Below are positions 1-5,864 of a stretch of 6,358 nucleotides of DNA, one piece after another (positions within the stretch are counted from its first letter, which is position 1; each line of letters starts with the position of its first letter). The position numbers and the translations under genes are program-made. The stretch comes from Propionibacteriales bacterium (GTDB lineage: Bacteria; Actinomycetota; Actinomycetes; Propionibacteriales; Propionibacteriaceae), in contig JAKDKP010000144.1 of NCBI GenBank assembly GCA_030453285.1, positions 1-6,358 on the forward strand, written 5' to 3'. The notes under the pieces were generated by a model. It had not been told where the DNA came from. It made no database searches and saw nothing but the letters and a program-made list of their open reading frames with translations.

Positions 1-664
1 ACAGGTGGTCGCGGAAAGTCAGGAAGACGCTCAGCTGACTGCTGTGGGCACCACTGCGCAGGGGTAGCACCAGGGTGTGCGCCACGGCAGCCGCCACCCG
101 TGGACCATGATCACCAGCCACCAGGTCCAGCGCGAGGTCGACTCCGCTCGCGACGCCGGCACTGGTGTGGACCCGGTCGTCGGTGACGAACAACCGGTCC
201 ATCAGCACCCGGGCCAGCGGGAACTCCTGCTGCAGTTGACCAACGAGCTCGTGATGGGTGGTGCAGTTCCGGCCATCCAGCAGGCCGGCCAGGCCCAGCG
301 TGCGTGCACCGGAACAGATGCTGCCCACTTCGCCACCGGCGGCATGATGGGTGATCAGTGCGGTACGGATCGAGGCGGAGAACTGCGCCGGAGCGGGCGC
401 AGGGCGACCGGTGATCCTGCCGAAATCCGAACGCTGCCCCGCGACCAGCATCAGGTCACGTGGACCCAGGTCTGGCAGCTGCTCGTCGGCGACCAGTCCC
501 AACCCCTGATGGGCCACGACCTGCCCCCGCTCGGCGAAGAAGCTGACGCGGTACGTCCCGCCGACGTCGTTAGCTGCCACGAACACCTGTGCCGGCCCGG
601 CGGCGTCCAGCAGGTGCACACTCGCCGGCAGCAAGATCACGACCTGCCGAGGGTGAGGACTCAT
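1..664 (-). CDS. GlxA-family transcriptional regulator (DJ-1/PfpI-like N-terminal domain), 3' end beyond window
   Basis: The reading frame starts at ATG 664-662 and runs off the left edge after 221 residues without a stop. It resembles the N-terminal part of GlxA-type regulators, in which a glutamine-amidotransferase-like (DJ-1/PfpI) domain precedes an AraC-type helix-turn-helix. Landmarks are the opening strand QVVILLPASVHLLDAAGPAQVF (about residues 7-28), the nucleophile-elbow segment GSICSGARTLGLAGLLDG (114-131) with Cys117, TTHHELV (135-141), and HTSAGVASGVDLALDLV (166-182). The HTH region would begin about where the window ends, so DNA binding is inferred from the family. The start overlaps the stop of the upstream hydrolase gene by four bases (ATGA), implying translational coupling. 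A GGAGG-like stretch lies about 19 bases upstream, too far to be a good ribosome site, which fits coupling. The effector is unknown. A plain PfpI-like protein without HTH is possible but less likely. Confidence 0.88.
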   Translation of the reverse strand, partial: MSPHPRQVVILLPASVHLLDAAGPAQVFVAANDVGGTYRVSFFAERGQVVAHQGLGLVADEQLPDLGPRDLMLVAGQRSDFGRITGRPAPAPAQFSASIRTALITHHAAGGEVGSICSGARTLGLAGLLDGRNCTTHHELVGQLQQEFPLARVLMDRLFVTDDRVHTSAGVASGVDLALDLVAGDHGPRVAAAVAHTLVLPLRSGAHSSQLSVFLTFRDHL

Positions 665-1236
665 CTGGTCACTCTAGTCGAGGCCTCCTGCTTGCTACCC
701 GGTCCCGGATCGGAAATGGCCTCGGCGAGGGTCTCGATTTCGGCGAACCGACCGTCCAGGACCGTCACCGTACGCTCGATGATCTGCTCGGCCGAGAGCC
801 CACCCAGCGGCTGGGTTGCCGTACCGTCGACGACGAAGCGCACCTCGTACCCGAGATCGCTGGCAACGCGAGCCGTCGTCTCGACGCACTGCTCGGTACG
901 AATCCCCACCACCCGAATGCGTCGAATGCCGGCCGCGTCGAGCCGCTGTTGCAGATCGGTGCTGGTGAACGCATTGTGTGACGTCTTGTGCAGTACGGTT
1001 TCCTGCGGCTCCGGCGACAGTGGCCCAATCAGCCGCACATGCCCCTGCGTCGGGTCGAAGACGCCGCCGCTACCGGGATCGGTGTGCAGGACCCAGATGA
1101 CAACGTCGCCGCGAGCCCGCGAGGCTGCCACCAGGGGGACCAGATCCTCGGCCAGACGGGGGTTGGAGATGTCGGCCCACGAGTCGTGGGCGACGAAGGA
1201 CTGTTGGACGTCGATGACGAGCAAGGCGGTGGTCAT
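661..1236 (-). CDS. Isochorismatase-family cysteine hydrolase
   Basis: This encodes a 191-residue cytosolic hydrolase of the isochorismatase-like fold, the usual length for the family. From the chosen start, the expected triad is visible: Asp9 in TTALLVIDVQQSF, Lys84 in VLHKTSHNAFTSTDL, and Cys117 in VVGIRTEQCVETTARVASD, the last preceded by the family's cis-peptide region. The Asp-x-His...His metal site of nicotinamidases is not evident (HTDPGSGG lies in that area), so nicotinamidase is unlikely. Substrate cannot be assigned; members cleave isochorismate, biuret, N-carbamoyl compounds and others. The start at 1236 was chosen because family proteins begin right at this strand, with a GGA four bases upstream. 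ATG 1245, three codons earlier, is an alternative, and a TTG start at 1281 is unlikely. The stop overlaps the regulator's ATG as ATGA, so the two genes are probably one transcript. The C-terminal tail (about residues 178-191) is charged and poorly structured in appearance. Confidence 0.92.
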   Translation of the reverse strand: MTTALLVIDVQQSFVAHDSWADISNPRLAEDLVPLVAASRARGDVVIWVLHTDPGSGGVFDPTQGHVRLIGPLSPEPQETVLHKTSHNAFTSTDLQQRLDAAGIRRIRVVGIRTEQCVETTARVASDLGYEVRFVVDGTATQPLGGLSAEQIIERTVTVLDGRFAEIETLAEAISDPGPGSKQEASTRVTR

Positions 1237-1290
1237 GGAGTCCATGATCAACCGCAGATGCCCCGGACACGAGGTCCGCAACAGCCCCGT

Positions 1291-1306
1291 ACCGGATCGA
1301 TCTGGT
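1291..1306. promoter_or_regulatory. Near-perfect 16-bp palindrome, candidate operator
   Basis: ACCGGATCGATCTGGT reads as an inverted repeat with seven of eight base pairs matching; only the fourth pair is mismatched. It lies 55 bases upstream of the hydrolase start, where a regulator of the hydrolase-regulator unit could bind. No clear -10/-35 pair was found beside it. Operator function is inference, and GATC-rich DNA in this window raises the chance of such palindromes. Confidence 0.3.
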
Positions 1307-1308
1307 CA

Positions 1309-1328
1309 CTCGGTCGGGTGAGACCGAG
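1309..1328. repeat. 7-bp inverted repeat with 6-base loop
   Basis: CTCGGTC (1309-1315) and GACCGAG (1322-1328) are exact reverse complements around a GGGTGA loop. The element sits 72 bases or more upstream of the hydrolase gene and just past the tandem hairpins that follow the wall-protein gene. It could be a third, weaker terminator hairpin or part of the hydrolase control region. Confidence 0.35.
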
Positions 1329-1340
1329 CGCGCAACCACA

Positions 1341-1370
1341 CCGACCCCCGTGCGAGGGCACGGGGGTCGG
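1341..1370 (-). terminator. Strong 13-bp hairpin, probable terminator of the wall-protein gene
   Basis: Arms at 1341-1353 and 1358-1370 are perfect reverse complements (13 bp, almost all G-C) around a 4-base loop. The hairpin follows the stop of the wall-protein gene by about 35 bases on the minus strand. The transcript after it is TGTGGTTG, so there is only a poor U-tract, which is common for actinobacterial terminators. The symmetric stem could also stop transcription from the other strand, but no plus-strand gene ends here. Confidence 0.7.
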
Positions 1371-1383
1371 CATGGGTTGTCAG

Positions 1384-1401
1384 CCTGCGCCGAAGCGCAG
1401 G
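1384..1401 (-). terminator. UUCG-tetraloop hairpin directly after the wall-protein stop codon
   Basis: In the minus-strand transcript this reads CCUGCGC-UUCG-GCGCAGG, a perfect 7-bp G-C-rich stem closed by a C(UUCG)G tetraloop, one of the most stable RNA loops known. It begins three bases after the TGA at 1407-1405. No U-tract follows. It may act with the 13-bp hairpin further down as a tandem terminator, or protect the 3' end of the mRNA. Confidence 0.65.
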
Positions 1402-1404
1402 AGG

Positions 1405-2373
1405 TCATCTGATGGGTCCGACGGCATCCTTCTGCTTGGCGACGATCTCGCGCGCGAGCCCTTCCCACTTGGCGTACGCGTCGGGGAATCCCGATCGCTG
1501 CACGGCCTGGGCGGCGCGCGCCACGGACATGCCCTCCCAGCCGCGGACATCGGTCAGGCCCGGATTGCTGGTGTGGTCGGCGATCCCGTAGAACGCCCGG
1601 GAGGCCAGGACGGGATTGGTGCACTGAGCAATCGAACCCCAGCCCATGCTGGGCCGCTGCTGGAACAGGCCGACCGAGTCCCGGTCGCCACCGTTGAGGT
1701 TGCGCAGCGTCGACTCCTGCAGGGCGGTCGCGACCGCGATCACCCAGCCGTACTCGGGAATCCCGTATCCCTTGCCGACGCCGATCATGGTCCGGCAGTG
1801 TCCCAGTTGTGCCTCGTCCAGGCCGGCGTAGCCTGAGCCGCCGGTGCCGCCTCCGCCGTCGGCGGTGCCACCGCCGACCAGCACGACCCAGGTCTTCGGC
1901 CCCACGACACCGTCGGCCAGCAAACCGCGTGCCCGTTGGATGGCCACGATGGCGCCGTGGGTGACCGGGCCGAAGGATCCGTCGACCGGGATGTTCTTGC
2001 GCCAGGTGTTCGCCTGGACCTGCACCGCCTTGACGACATCCCCGCTGTCGCCGGACCGTGCGGTGATGATGATCTTGTTCCAGGTCTGCGCGCCGGCGAT
2101 GCCGTCGACAATCAGTCCATTCCTGCTCTGGAAGGTCTCCACGGACTTCCTGGTCGCCTCACCGAAGTCTCCGTCGGCCAGGGTGGCGATGCCGTGCCTG
2201 CTGAGCAGGAACTGCAGTGACTTCACGTTGCCGCCCTGCGATCCCACCTTCAGGCTCGGATACTGCGAGGCGGCCTGGGCCGGCGTTGGCCTGCCGGCGA
2301 CGCCGATCACCGCGGCTGCCGCGGGCACACCGGCGAAGAGGGCCAGTGCCTTTCGTCGTCCGAAGTTCGTCAT
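1405..2373 (-). CDS. Exported peptidoglycan-binding protein with lysozyme-like C-terminal domain
   Basis: This encodes 322 residues. The N-terminus has a GRRKALALF twin-arginine-like motif, a hydrophobic segment (about 11-26) and a likely cleavage after PAQA (residue 34), so Tat or Sec export is expected. Two peptidoglycan-binding repeats of the PG_binding_1 type follow, at about 41-100 (ending DGIAGAQTWNKI) and 107-166 (ending DGVVGPKTWVVL). A Gly-rich linker spans 167-181. The C-terminal region (about 184-312) contains VIAVATALQESTLRNLNGGD and SVGLFQQRPSMGWG, a pattern I know from secreted actinobacterial proteins with a lysozyme-like fold; Glu220 is the candidate catalytic acid. Cys193 and Cys251 are the only cysteines and could form a disulfide. 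The likely role is binding and possibly cutting peptidoglycan, but enzymatic activity is unproven. The start at ATG 2373 has an AAAGG ribosome site eight bases upstream. Transcription appears to end at tandem hairpins just after the stop. Confidence 0.88.
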   Translation of the reverse strand: MTNFGRRKALALFAGVPAAAAVIGVAGRPTPAQAASQYPSLKVGSQGGNVKSLQFLLSRHGIATLADGDFGEATRKSVETFQSRNGLIVDGIAGAQTWNKIIITARSGDSGDVVKAVQVQANTWRKNIPVDGSFGPVTHGAIVAIQRARGLLADGVVGPKTWVVLVGGGTADGGGGTGGSGYAGLDEAQLGHCRTMIGVGKGYGIPEYGWVIAVATALQESTLRNLNGGDRDSVGLFQQRPSMGWGSIAQCTNPVLASRAFYGIADHTSNPGLTDVRGWEGMSVARAAQAVQRSGFPDAYAKWEGLAREIVAKQKDAVGPIR

Positions 2374-2381
2374 GAGGGGGA

Positions 2382-2386
2382 CCTTT
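2382..2386 (-). promoter_or_regulatory. Ribosome binding site of the wall-protein gene
   Basis: AAAGG on the minus strand lies eight bases before the ATG at 2373 and supports that start codon. Confidence 0.55.
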
Positions 2387-2413
2387 CGCGATGGTGTGGG
2401 CGGTGTGGTGCCG

Positions 2414-2419
2414 AAGCTA
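2414..2419 (-). promoter_or_regulatory. Candidate -10 element for the wall-protein gene
   Basis: TAGCTT on the minus strand fits the TANNNT form of actinobacterial -10 elements and would give a leader of about 30-35 bases. No recognisable -35 sequence lies at the usual distance, so this is tentative. Confidence 0.3.
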
Positions 2420-2556
2420 GACAGACGCGGGGTCAGCGCCGCCGTACGGTCCTCAGCTGCTGCCGCAACCGGCAGGGACTGGGGGGACTCTCATGGCTCT
2501 CCCGGAGATTTCGCGAGGTCGGAGGGTCATACGGTTCGTCGGCACCCGAGCCGGGT

Positions 2557-2562
2557 TAGAGT
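2557..2562 (+). promoter_or_regulatory. Candidate -10 element for the glycosyltransferase gene
   Basis: TAGAGT matches TANNNT and is preceded 16 bases upstream by TTCGTC (2535-2540), a weak -35 candidate. It would give a leader of about 60 bases. Evidence is consensus only. Confidence 0.3.
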
Positions 2563-2629
2563 GCCGTACGAGCCATCGCACCCCCGCGGTGGCGTCCACT
2601 CTGACCACAAGGCGATCAAAGATTCAGCC

Positions 2630-3415
2630 ATGAAGCTCTCTCTTTGCACCACCTGCATGGGCAGGACGCACCATCTGAAGGAGACGTTGCCGCGCAACTT
2701 GGCCGACAACGTCGACTGGTCGCGGCCCGACGATGTCGAATTCATCGTGCTGGACTACAGCAGTCCCGACGACCTGGCCGAGTGGATCACCACCGCCCCA
2801 GAGCTCAAGCGCTACCGCGACGCGGGCATCCTCCGGTTCGCCCGGGCGTCCGGCCAGACCACGTTCCGGCACAGCCATGCCAAGAACATGTCCCACGCCC
2901 TGGCCTCGGGCGACTACCTCTGCAACATCGACGCCGACAACTACACCGGCGTCGACTTCGCCGGATACCTGCGCAACATCTTCCGCCGCCGCCCGAACGC
3001 CGTGGTCGCAACGAACCGCTTCGACAGTCGTCTCAACATGGGCCTCTACAAGGGCTGCATGGGACGTATCGCGTTGTCCCGGACCAACTTCCACCTACTG
3101 GGCGGGTACGACGAGAGCGACCGGTTCCGCGGATGGTCCGGCGAGGACACCGACCTGGTCCTGCGTGCCGCGCGAGCCTTCATGCGTCCGGTGTGGATCC
3201 GGGACCGCCAGTACCTGCGGGTGGTCACCCACGACGACTCCGAACGCATCCGCAACACCGACTTCTCCGACGCTGAGGCAGAACTTGCCAAGATCTCCTC
3301 GCTCGACGGATCCAACATGCGCCCCCTGGTGCAGTACGTGCTGAACCGGGCCGTGGCGCCCCGGGTCGCCAATCGAGGCGCCCCGATCGGCGCGGGAACC
3401 ATCACCTTCCCCTGA
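2630..3415 (+). CDS. Glycosyltransferase, GT-A fold (GT2-like with GT7-type C-terminal motif)
   Basis: This encodes 261 residues that transfer a sugar from a nucleotide-sugar donor. The N-terminal segment KLSLCTTCMGRTHHLKETL (2-20) is the first strand and helix of the nucleotide-binding half. HSHAKNMSHALASGDYLCNI (81-100) leads into DADN (101-104), the metal- and nucleotide-binding DxD motif. GGYDESDRFRGWSGEDTDLV (158-177) holds the GWSGED signature typical of galactosyltransferase/GT7 C-terminal domains, where the acidic residues act in acceptor binding or catalysis. His201 (VVTHDD) is a further metal-ligand candidate. There is no signal peptide or membrane segment, so the protein is cytosolic. 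Start choice: the frame stays open far upstream, but that part runs antisense to the wall-protein gene, and similarity-like sequence begins at ATG 2630. The ribosome site is weak, with AAGG about 17 bases upstream. Donor and acceptor sugars cannot be deduced, and no polysaccharide cluster surrounds it. Confidence 0.88.
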   Translation: MKLSLCTTCMGRTHHLKETLPRNLADNVDWSRPDDVEFIVLDYSSPDDLAEWITTAPELKRYRDAGILRFARASGQTTFRHSHAKNMSHALASGDYLCNIDADNYTGVDFAGYLRNIFRRRPNAVVATNRFDSRLNMGLYKGCMGRIALSRTNFHLLGGYDESDRFRGWSGEDTDLVLRAARAFMRPVWIRDRQYLRVVTHDDSERIRNTDFSDAEAELAKISSLDGSNMRPLVQYVLNRAVAPRVANRGAPIGAGTITFP

Positions 3416-3428
3416 TCGAGGAGGAAGG
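3405..3428. terminator. Possible weak bidirectional terminator between convergent genes
   Basis: CCTTCC (3405-3410) pairs with GGAAGG (3423-3428), with two further G-C pairs across a bulged A. The stem spans the 15-base gap between the stop of the glycosyltransferase gene and that of the convergent 470-residue gene. The stem is short and there is no U-tract. Confidence 0.3.
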
Positions 3429-3430
3429 GC

Positions 3431-4843
3431 TCAGATGAACTGGTCGGCAAGCACGAGCCAGGTCAGTCCGAGCTCGGACAGTGCACCGGTCGCCGCAAGA
3501 TGGCGGAGCCGGGTGCTGTGCCGCTGGACGAGCTGCCTGCCGTCCACCGGCCAGGACGTCGGCGCGGTGTGGCCAGTGGCCAACCACTGGGCCAGCAGGG
3601 CGACATCACGAGCATCGGTGGACGGATCGATGGCGGCCAGTCGACTTCCGCGGAGGCCGTATCCCAGGTCGCGGGCCAATTGATGGGCGGACGGATGTCC
3701 ACCTGGCCGCACCGATGACCGTTGGCGTCCGAGGGCCGGGGCAAGGTCCACGCCCATCATCGTGGCGGCGGCAATCAGCCGCACCCAGCCGAGGGAGAGA
3801 CCCGGCTCATCGCTCAACAGCAACGACATCGCCAGAGCGTCGGCCACCAGTTGATCATCACCGGTCACCACTCCCTGCTGGGACATCAGCACCATCACCA
3901 GCATCGACGGCTGGTCGCGGAACCGTGCTACGGCTCCTTCGACGGCCGCCCCCAAGGAGTCCCGGTCCGGCGCCAGGCCGGTGGCCAAGGCGTGCTGGGC
4001 CAGGATTGCCTGATCAACGGATTCGATCACCGGTCCCTGGCGGGAGGAACGCCATCGGGTACGGAGCTGCTGCACGCGGTCAACGATCACCTGATCAAGA
4101 TCGGGGGCGAAGGTGATCACGACATCGACGTCGCCGCGCGGACCGCTGAGCCTGGTGAGGCTCGACGCACCCGGAGAGCCAATCAGTTCGGTCCGGCCCT
4201 GGGCATCCGCGTGCCCGTCGGTCGACACAACAGCAAGGTCGGGGTGATCGAGAACAACGCTCTCGGTGTGCTCGACGTGCGCCCACGGTGGGAGGACGGA
4301 GTGCCTCGCAGCGGTGCGCGCCCGCAGGTCGCTGACCCAGTCTCCCCGCAGCCGAGTGACCTGTTGCTGCCCCGGCTGCAGCCGGATGTTGCCGATGAGG
4401 AAGTCAGCCCCTTGCCCGGTTGCGTTTCCCTGCACCACGTCGATCCACAGGGTGTCCTCCGGCTCACCAAGGATGGTGATCGATGCTTCGGCTCGAGCTC
4501 GTACGGCCCAACCGGTTCGATCCTCACCTGTCGACACATCCAGCGGCAGGCCGATCAGCTCGACCGGCTCATCGGAGGTGTTGGTGATCGCGATCCGCAT
4601 GCTCCACACCAGCTCGGCGCTGTGCCGCCACCTGATCTCCAGTGGACCGGCCAGCCAGCGGAACTCAATCTCGTCATCCTCCTCACGACGATCCAGCTCC
4701 GACAGCTCCGGACCTGGCCGGGCGCCGGATTCCCCACCCAGCAAGGGATGCCCGAGCTCGATCCGGACAATCTCGCGACCAGCACGGGTCAGCGTGACAC
4801 CGCGCCCGGACTGGTCGATGACGCAGTTCTCCCAGTTGATCAT
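3431..4843 (-). CDS. Uncharacterised 470-residue protein translationally coupled to nei
   Basis: I do not recognise a family. The protein has no signal peptide or clear membrane helix and is probably cytosolic. Residues 1-250 look beta-rich, with alternating hydrophobic patterns such as RIAITNTSDEPVELIGLPLD (83-102) and DTLWIDVVQG (130-139), plus an acidic patch ELDRREEDDEIE (49-60). This resembles a beta-sandwich of the kind seen ahead of carbohydrate-active helical domains, but that is only a visual impression. Residues 255-470 look helical, with Ala/Leu-rich stretches (276-310, 314-321, 331-373, 384-405, 413-423, 438-468). No metal-binding or nucleotide-binding motif was found. The start at ATG 4843 was chosen because it overlaps the nei stop as ATGA; the frame extends 28 codons further into nei, but with unconvincing composition. 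Third codon positions are strongly G/C in this frame. It ends 15 bases from the convergent glycosyltransferase gene. Confidence 0.8.
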   Translation of the reverse strand: MINWENCVIDQSGRGVTLTRAGREIVRIELGHPLLGGESGARPGPELSELDRREEDDEIEFRWLAGPLEIRWRHSAELVWSMRIAITNTSDEPVELIGLPLDVSTGEDRTGWAVRARAEASITILGEPEDTLWIDVVQGNATGQGADFLIGNIRLQPGQQQVTRLRGDWVSDLRARTAARHSVLPPWAHVEHTESVVLDHPDLAVVSTDGHADAQGRTELIGSPGASSLTRLSGPRGDVDVVITFAPDLDQVIVDRVQQLRTRWRSSRQGPVIESVDQAILAQHALATGLAPDRDSLGAAVEGAVARFRDQPSMLVMVLMSQQGVVTGDDQLVADALAMSLLLSDEPGLSLGWVRLIAAATMMGVDLAPALGRQRSSVRPGGHPSAHQLARDLGYGLRGSRLAAIDPSTDARDVALLAQWLATGHTAPTSWPVDGRQLVQRHSTRLRHLAATGALSELGLTWLVLADQFI

Positions 4844-5646
4844 GATCGGCGTTGGCACCGTCCGCACCAGAACAGGTTTCGCCCCTCGACAATCTTCGTC
4901 CTGATCATGGCACCGCACACGTGGCACGGCTGCTGATCACGGCGATACACGTACACCTCACCTCCATGATCATCAACGCGCGGAGGTCGACCCATCTCCT
5001 CGGGCGTGTGCTCGGGCCGTACGGTGTCGATCCGGTTGTCGGCAACGCCGTACGGCATCAGATCGACCAGATCCGCCCAGATCGCCCGCCAACTGCTCGG
5101 CTTCAGCTTCCGGCCGGGTGTCTCGGGGTTGATCCGTTGCCGGAACAGCACTTCGGCGCGATACACATTGCCGACGCCGGCCAGCACCGTCTGGTCCATC
5201 AGCAGGGCGCCGATTGATCGGGAGGAACGCGAGATCCTTCGCCGGGCCGGTTCGGGATCGGCCGCCGGGTCCAGTGGATCGGGGCCAAGTCGGGACTCCA
5301 GGAGTCGCCGCTCGTCATCGGTGATCAGGGCACAGAACTGGGGCCCGCGCAGATCGGCCACCACGTCGTCGGTGGCCAACCGCAGGCGGACCTGGCCAAC
5401 GGGTGGTCCGGGCGGACCGAATCGCAGGCTGCCGATCAGTCCGAGGTGGATGTGGACCCACATCTCGCCCGCGAAGGCGCAGAACAGATGCTTGCCGTGC
5501 GCCTGAGCCCCGTGCCACAGCTGACCATCCACCAATGCAGCGCCCTCGACGAATCGCCCCTGGGGGCTGCTGACGGCCACCACGTGATCGGCGAAGGCCG
5601 CGTTCAGGTCGTTCGCCAACCGGTGCAGGGTGTGTCCCTCCGGCAT
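4840..5646 (-). CDS. nei: Fpg/Nei-family DNA glycosylase (Nei2-like, endonuclease VIII type)
   Basis: This encodes a 268-residue base-excision-repair enzyme that removes oxidised bases and cuts the abasic site. The N-terminus MPEGHTLHRLA gives the catalytic Pro2 (nucleophile after Met removal) and Glu3; MPEGHT is typical of actinobacterial Nei-type rather than Fpg (usually MPELPE) enzymes. Lys52 in AHGKHLF fits the conserved beta-strand lysine. The helix-two-turn-helix region is visible at IGALLMDQTVLAGVGNVYRA (145-164), with Asn160. The C-terminal zinc finger is intact: Cys241, Cys244, Cys261, Cys264, with Arg256 in the VEGRNLFWC loop. A strong AGGAGG ribosome site precedes the ATG. The stop overlaps the next gene by ATGA. 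The rpiB gene lies upstream on the same strand, an order I recall from Mycobacterium tuberculosis, but a small plus-strand gene sits in the 250-base gap, so nei probably has its own promoter. Confidence 0.95.
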   Translation of the reverse strand: MPEGHTLHRLANDLNAAFADHVVAVSSPQGRFVEGAALVDGQLWHGAQAHGKHLFCAFAGEMWVHIHLGLIGSLRFGPPGPPVGQVRLRLATDDVVADLRGPQFCALITDDERRLLESRLGPDPLDPAADPEPARRRISRSSRSIGALLMDQTVLAGVGNVYRAEVLFRQRINPETPGRKLKPSSWRAIWADLVDLMPYGVADNRIDTVRPEHTPEEMGRPPRVDDHGGEVYVYRRDQQPCHVCGAMIRTKIVEGRNLFWCGRCQRRS

Positions 5647-5650
5647 CGTT

Positions 5651-5656
5651 CCTCCT
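5651..5656 (-). promoter_or_regulatory. Strong ribosome binding site of nei
   Basis: AGGAGG on the minus strand lies four bases before the ATG at 5646-5644. It fixes the nei start and matches the expected MPEGHT N-terminus. Confidence 0.75.
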
Positions 5657-5660
5657 CTCG

Positions 5661-5666
5661 TACGCT
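5661..5666 (+). promoter_or_regulatory. Candidate -10 element giving a leaderless transcript
   Basis: TACGCT fits the TANNNT -10 form and ends six bases before the ATG at 5673. That spacing would place the transcription start at or next to the A of the start codon, as in leaderless actinobacterial mRNAs. No ribosome site for the plus strand is present, which agrees. No clear -35 was found; the region overlaps the nei ribosome site and start on the other strand. Confidence 0.5.
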
Positions 5667-5672
5667 TGTCCC

Positions 5673-5864
5673 ATGACCAGTGGACCCCGCCGGGAATCCG
5701 GCTCGCACCGCAGTGAGCCCGGCAAGGACGGTGTCACGGGGTTGCTGGGCGGCGACCGTGCCATGCGCGCCCGTGAGGTGTCCAAACCGCGCCCGGCCGA
5801 CGAGGCTGCCGCGCTCAGCGTCGTGGACGACCTGCTGGCCCGCCTCGAGGGCCGGCGCCGCTGA
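5673..5864 (+). CDS. Small conserved-looking hypothetical protein, 63 residues
   Basis: Function unknown. The first 19 residues are polar and charged, followed by GVTGLLGGDRAMRAREVSKP (20-39) and a predicted amphipathic helix from PADEAAALSVVDDLLARLEG (41-60) ending in basic residues. I have an impression of similar small actinobacterial proteins with an RAMRARxVS core, but cannot name a family. Evidence that it is real: 54 of 63 codons end in G or C, and a TACGCT element is placed for leaderless transcription. It also fills the gap between rpiB and nei on the opposite strand without overlapping either. It is divergent from nei, with 26 bases between start codons, and convergent with rpiB. 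There is no signal peptide or membrane segment. Confidence 0.72.
   Translation: MTSGPRRESGSHRSEPGKDGVTGLLGGDRAMRAREVSKPRPADEAAALSVVDDLLARLEGRRR

Larger units (their letters stand above)
2374..2629. other. Divergent intergenic region between wall-protein and glycosyltransferase genes
   Basis: This 256-base stretch separates two divergent genes and carries no convincing ORF. It holds the candidate promoters listed separately. It also has a short hairpin with arms CTGCCG (2460-2465) and CGGCAG (2470-2475), and a repeated GGTGTGG (2393-2399 and 2402-2408) near the expected transcript start of the wall-protein gene. The 8-mer GCCGTACG occurs at 2441-2448 and 2563-2570. None of these can be assigned to a known regulator. 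Confidence 0.6.

Noticed and set aside
77..1321. Long plus-strand ORF of 414 codons
   Set aside because: It runs antisense to the regulator and hydrolase genes, both of which have clear family motifs. Its own translation shows no motif and has the odd composition of a shadow frame.
988..1836. Plus-strand ORF of 282 codons
   Set aside because: It spans the antisense of the hydrolase start, the tandem hairpins and the wall-protein 3' end. The composition is that of a shadow frame.
1844..2629. Upstream extension of the glycosyltransferase frame
   Set aside because: It is antisense to the wall-protein gene and then crosses intergenic DNA. Family-like sequence begins only at ATG 2630.
2624..3094. 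Minus-strand ORF of 156 codons inside the glycosyltransferase gene
   Set aside because: Val/Gly-rich shadow of a gene with clear DAD and GWSGED motifs.
3722..4936. Plus-strand ORF of 404 codons opposite the unknown protein
   Set aside because: Rich in His, Gln and Gly with no hydrophobic pattern. The minus frame has better G/C third positions and is coupled to nei by ATGA, so the minus frame was kept.
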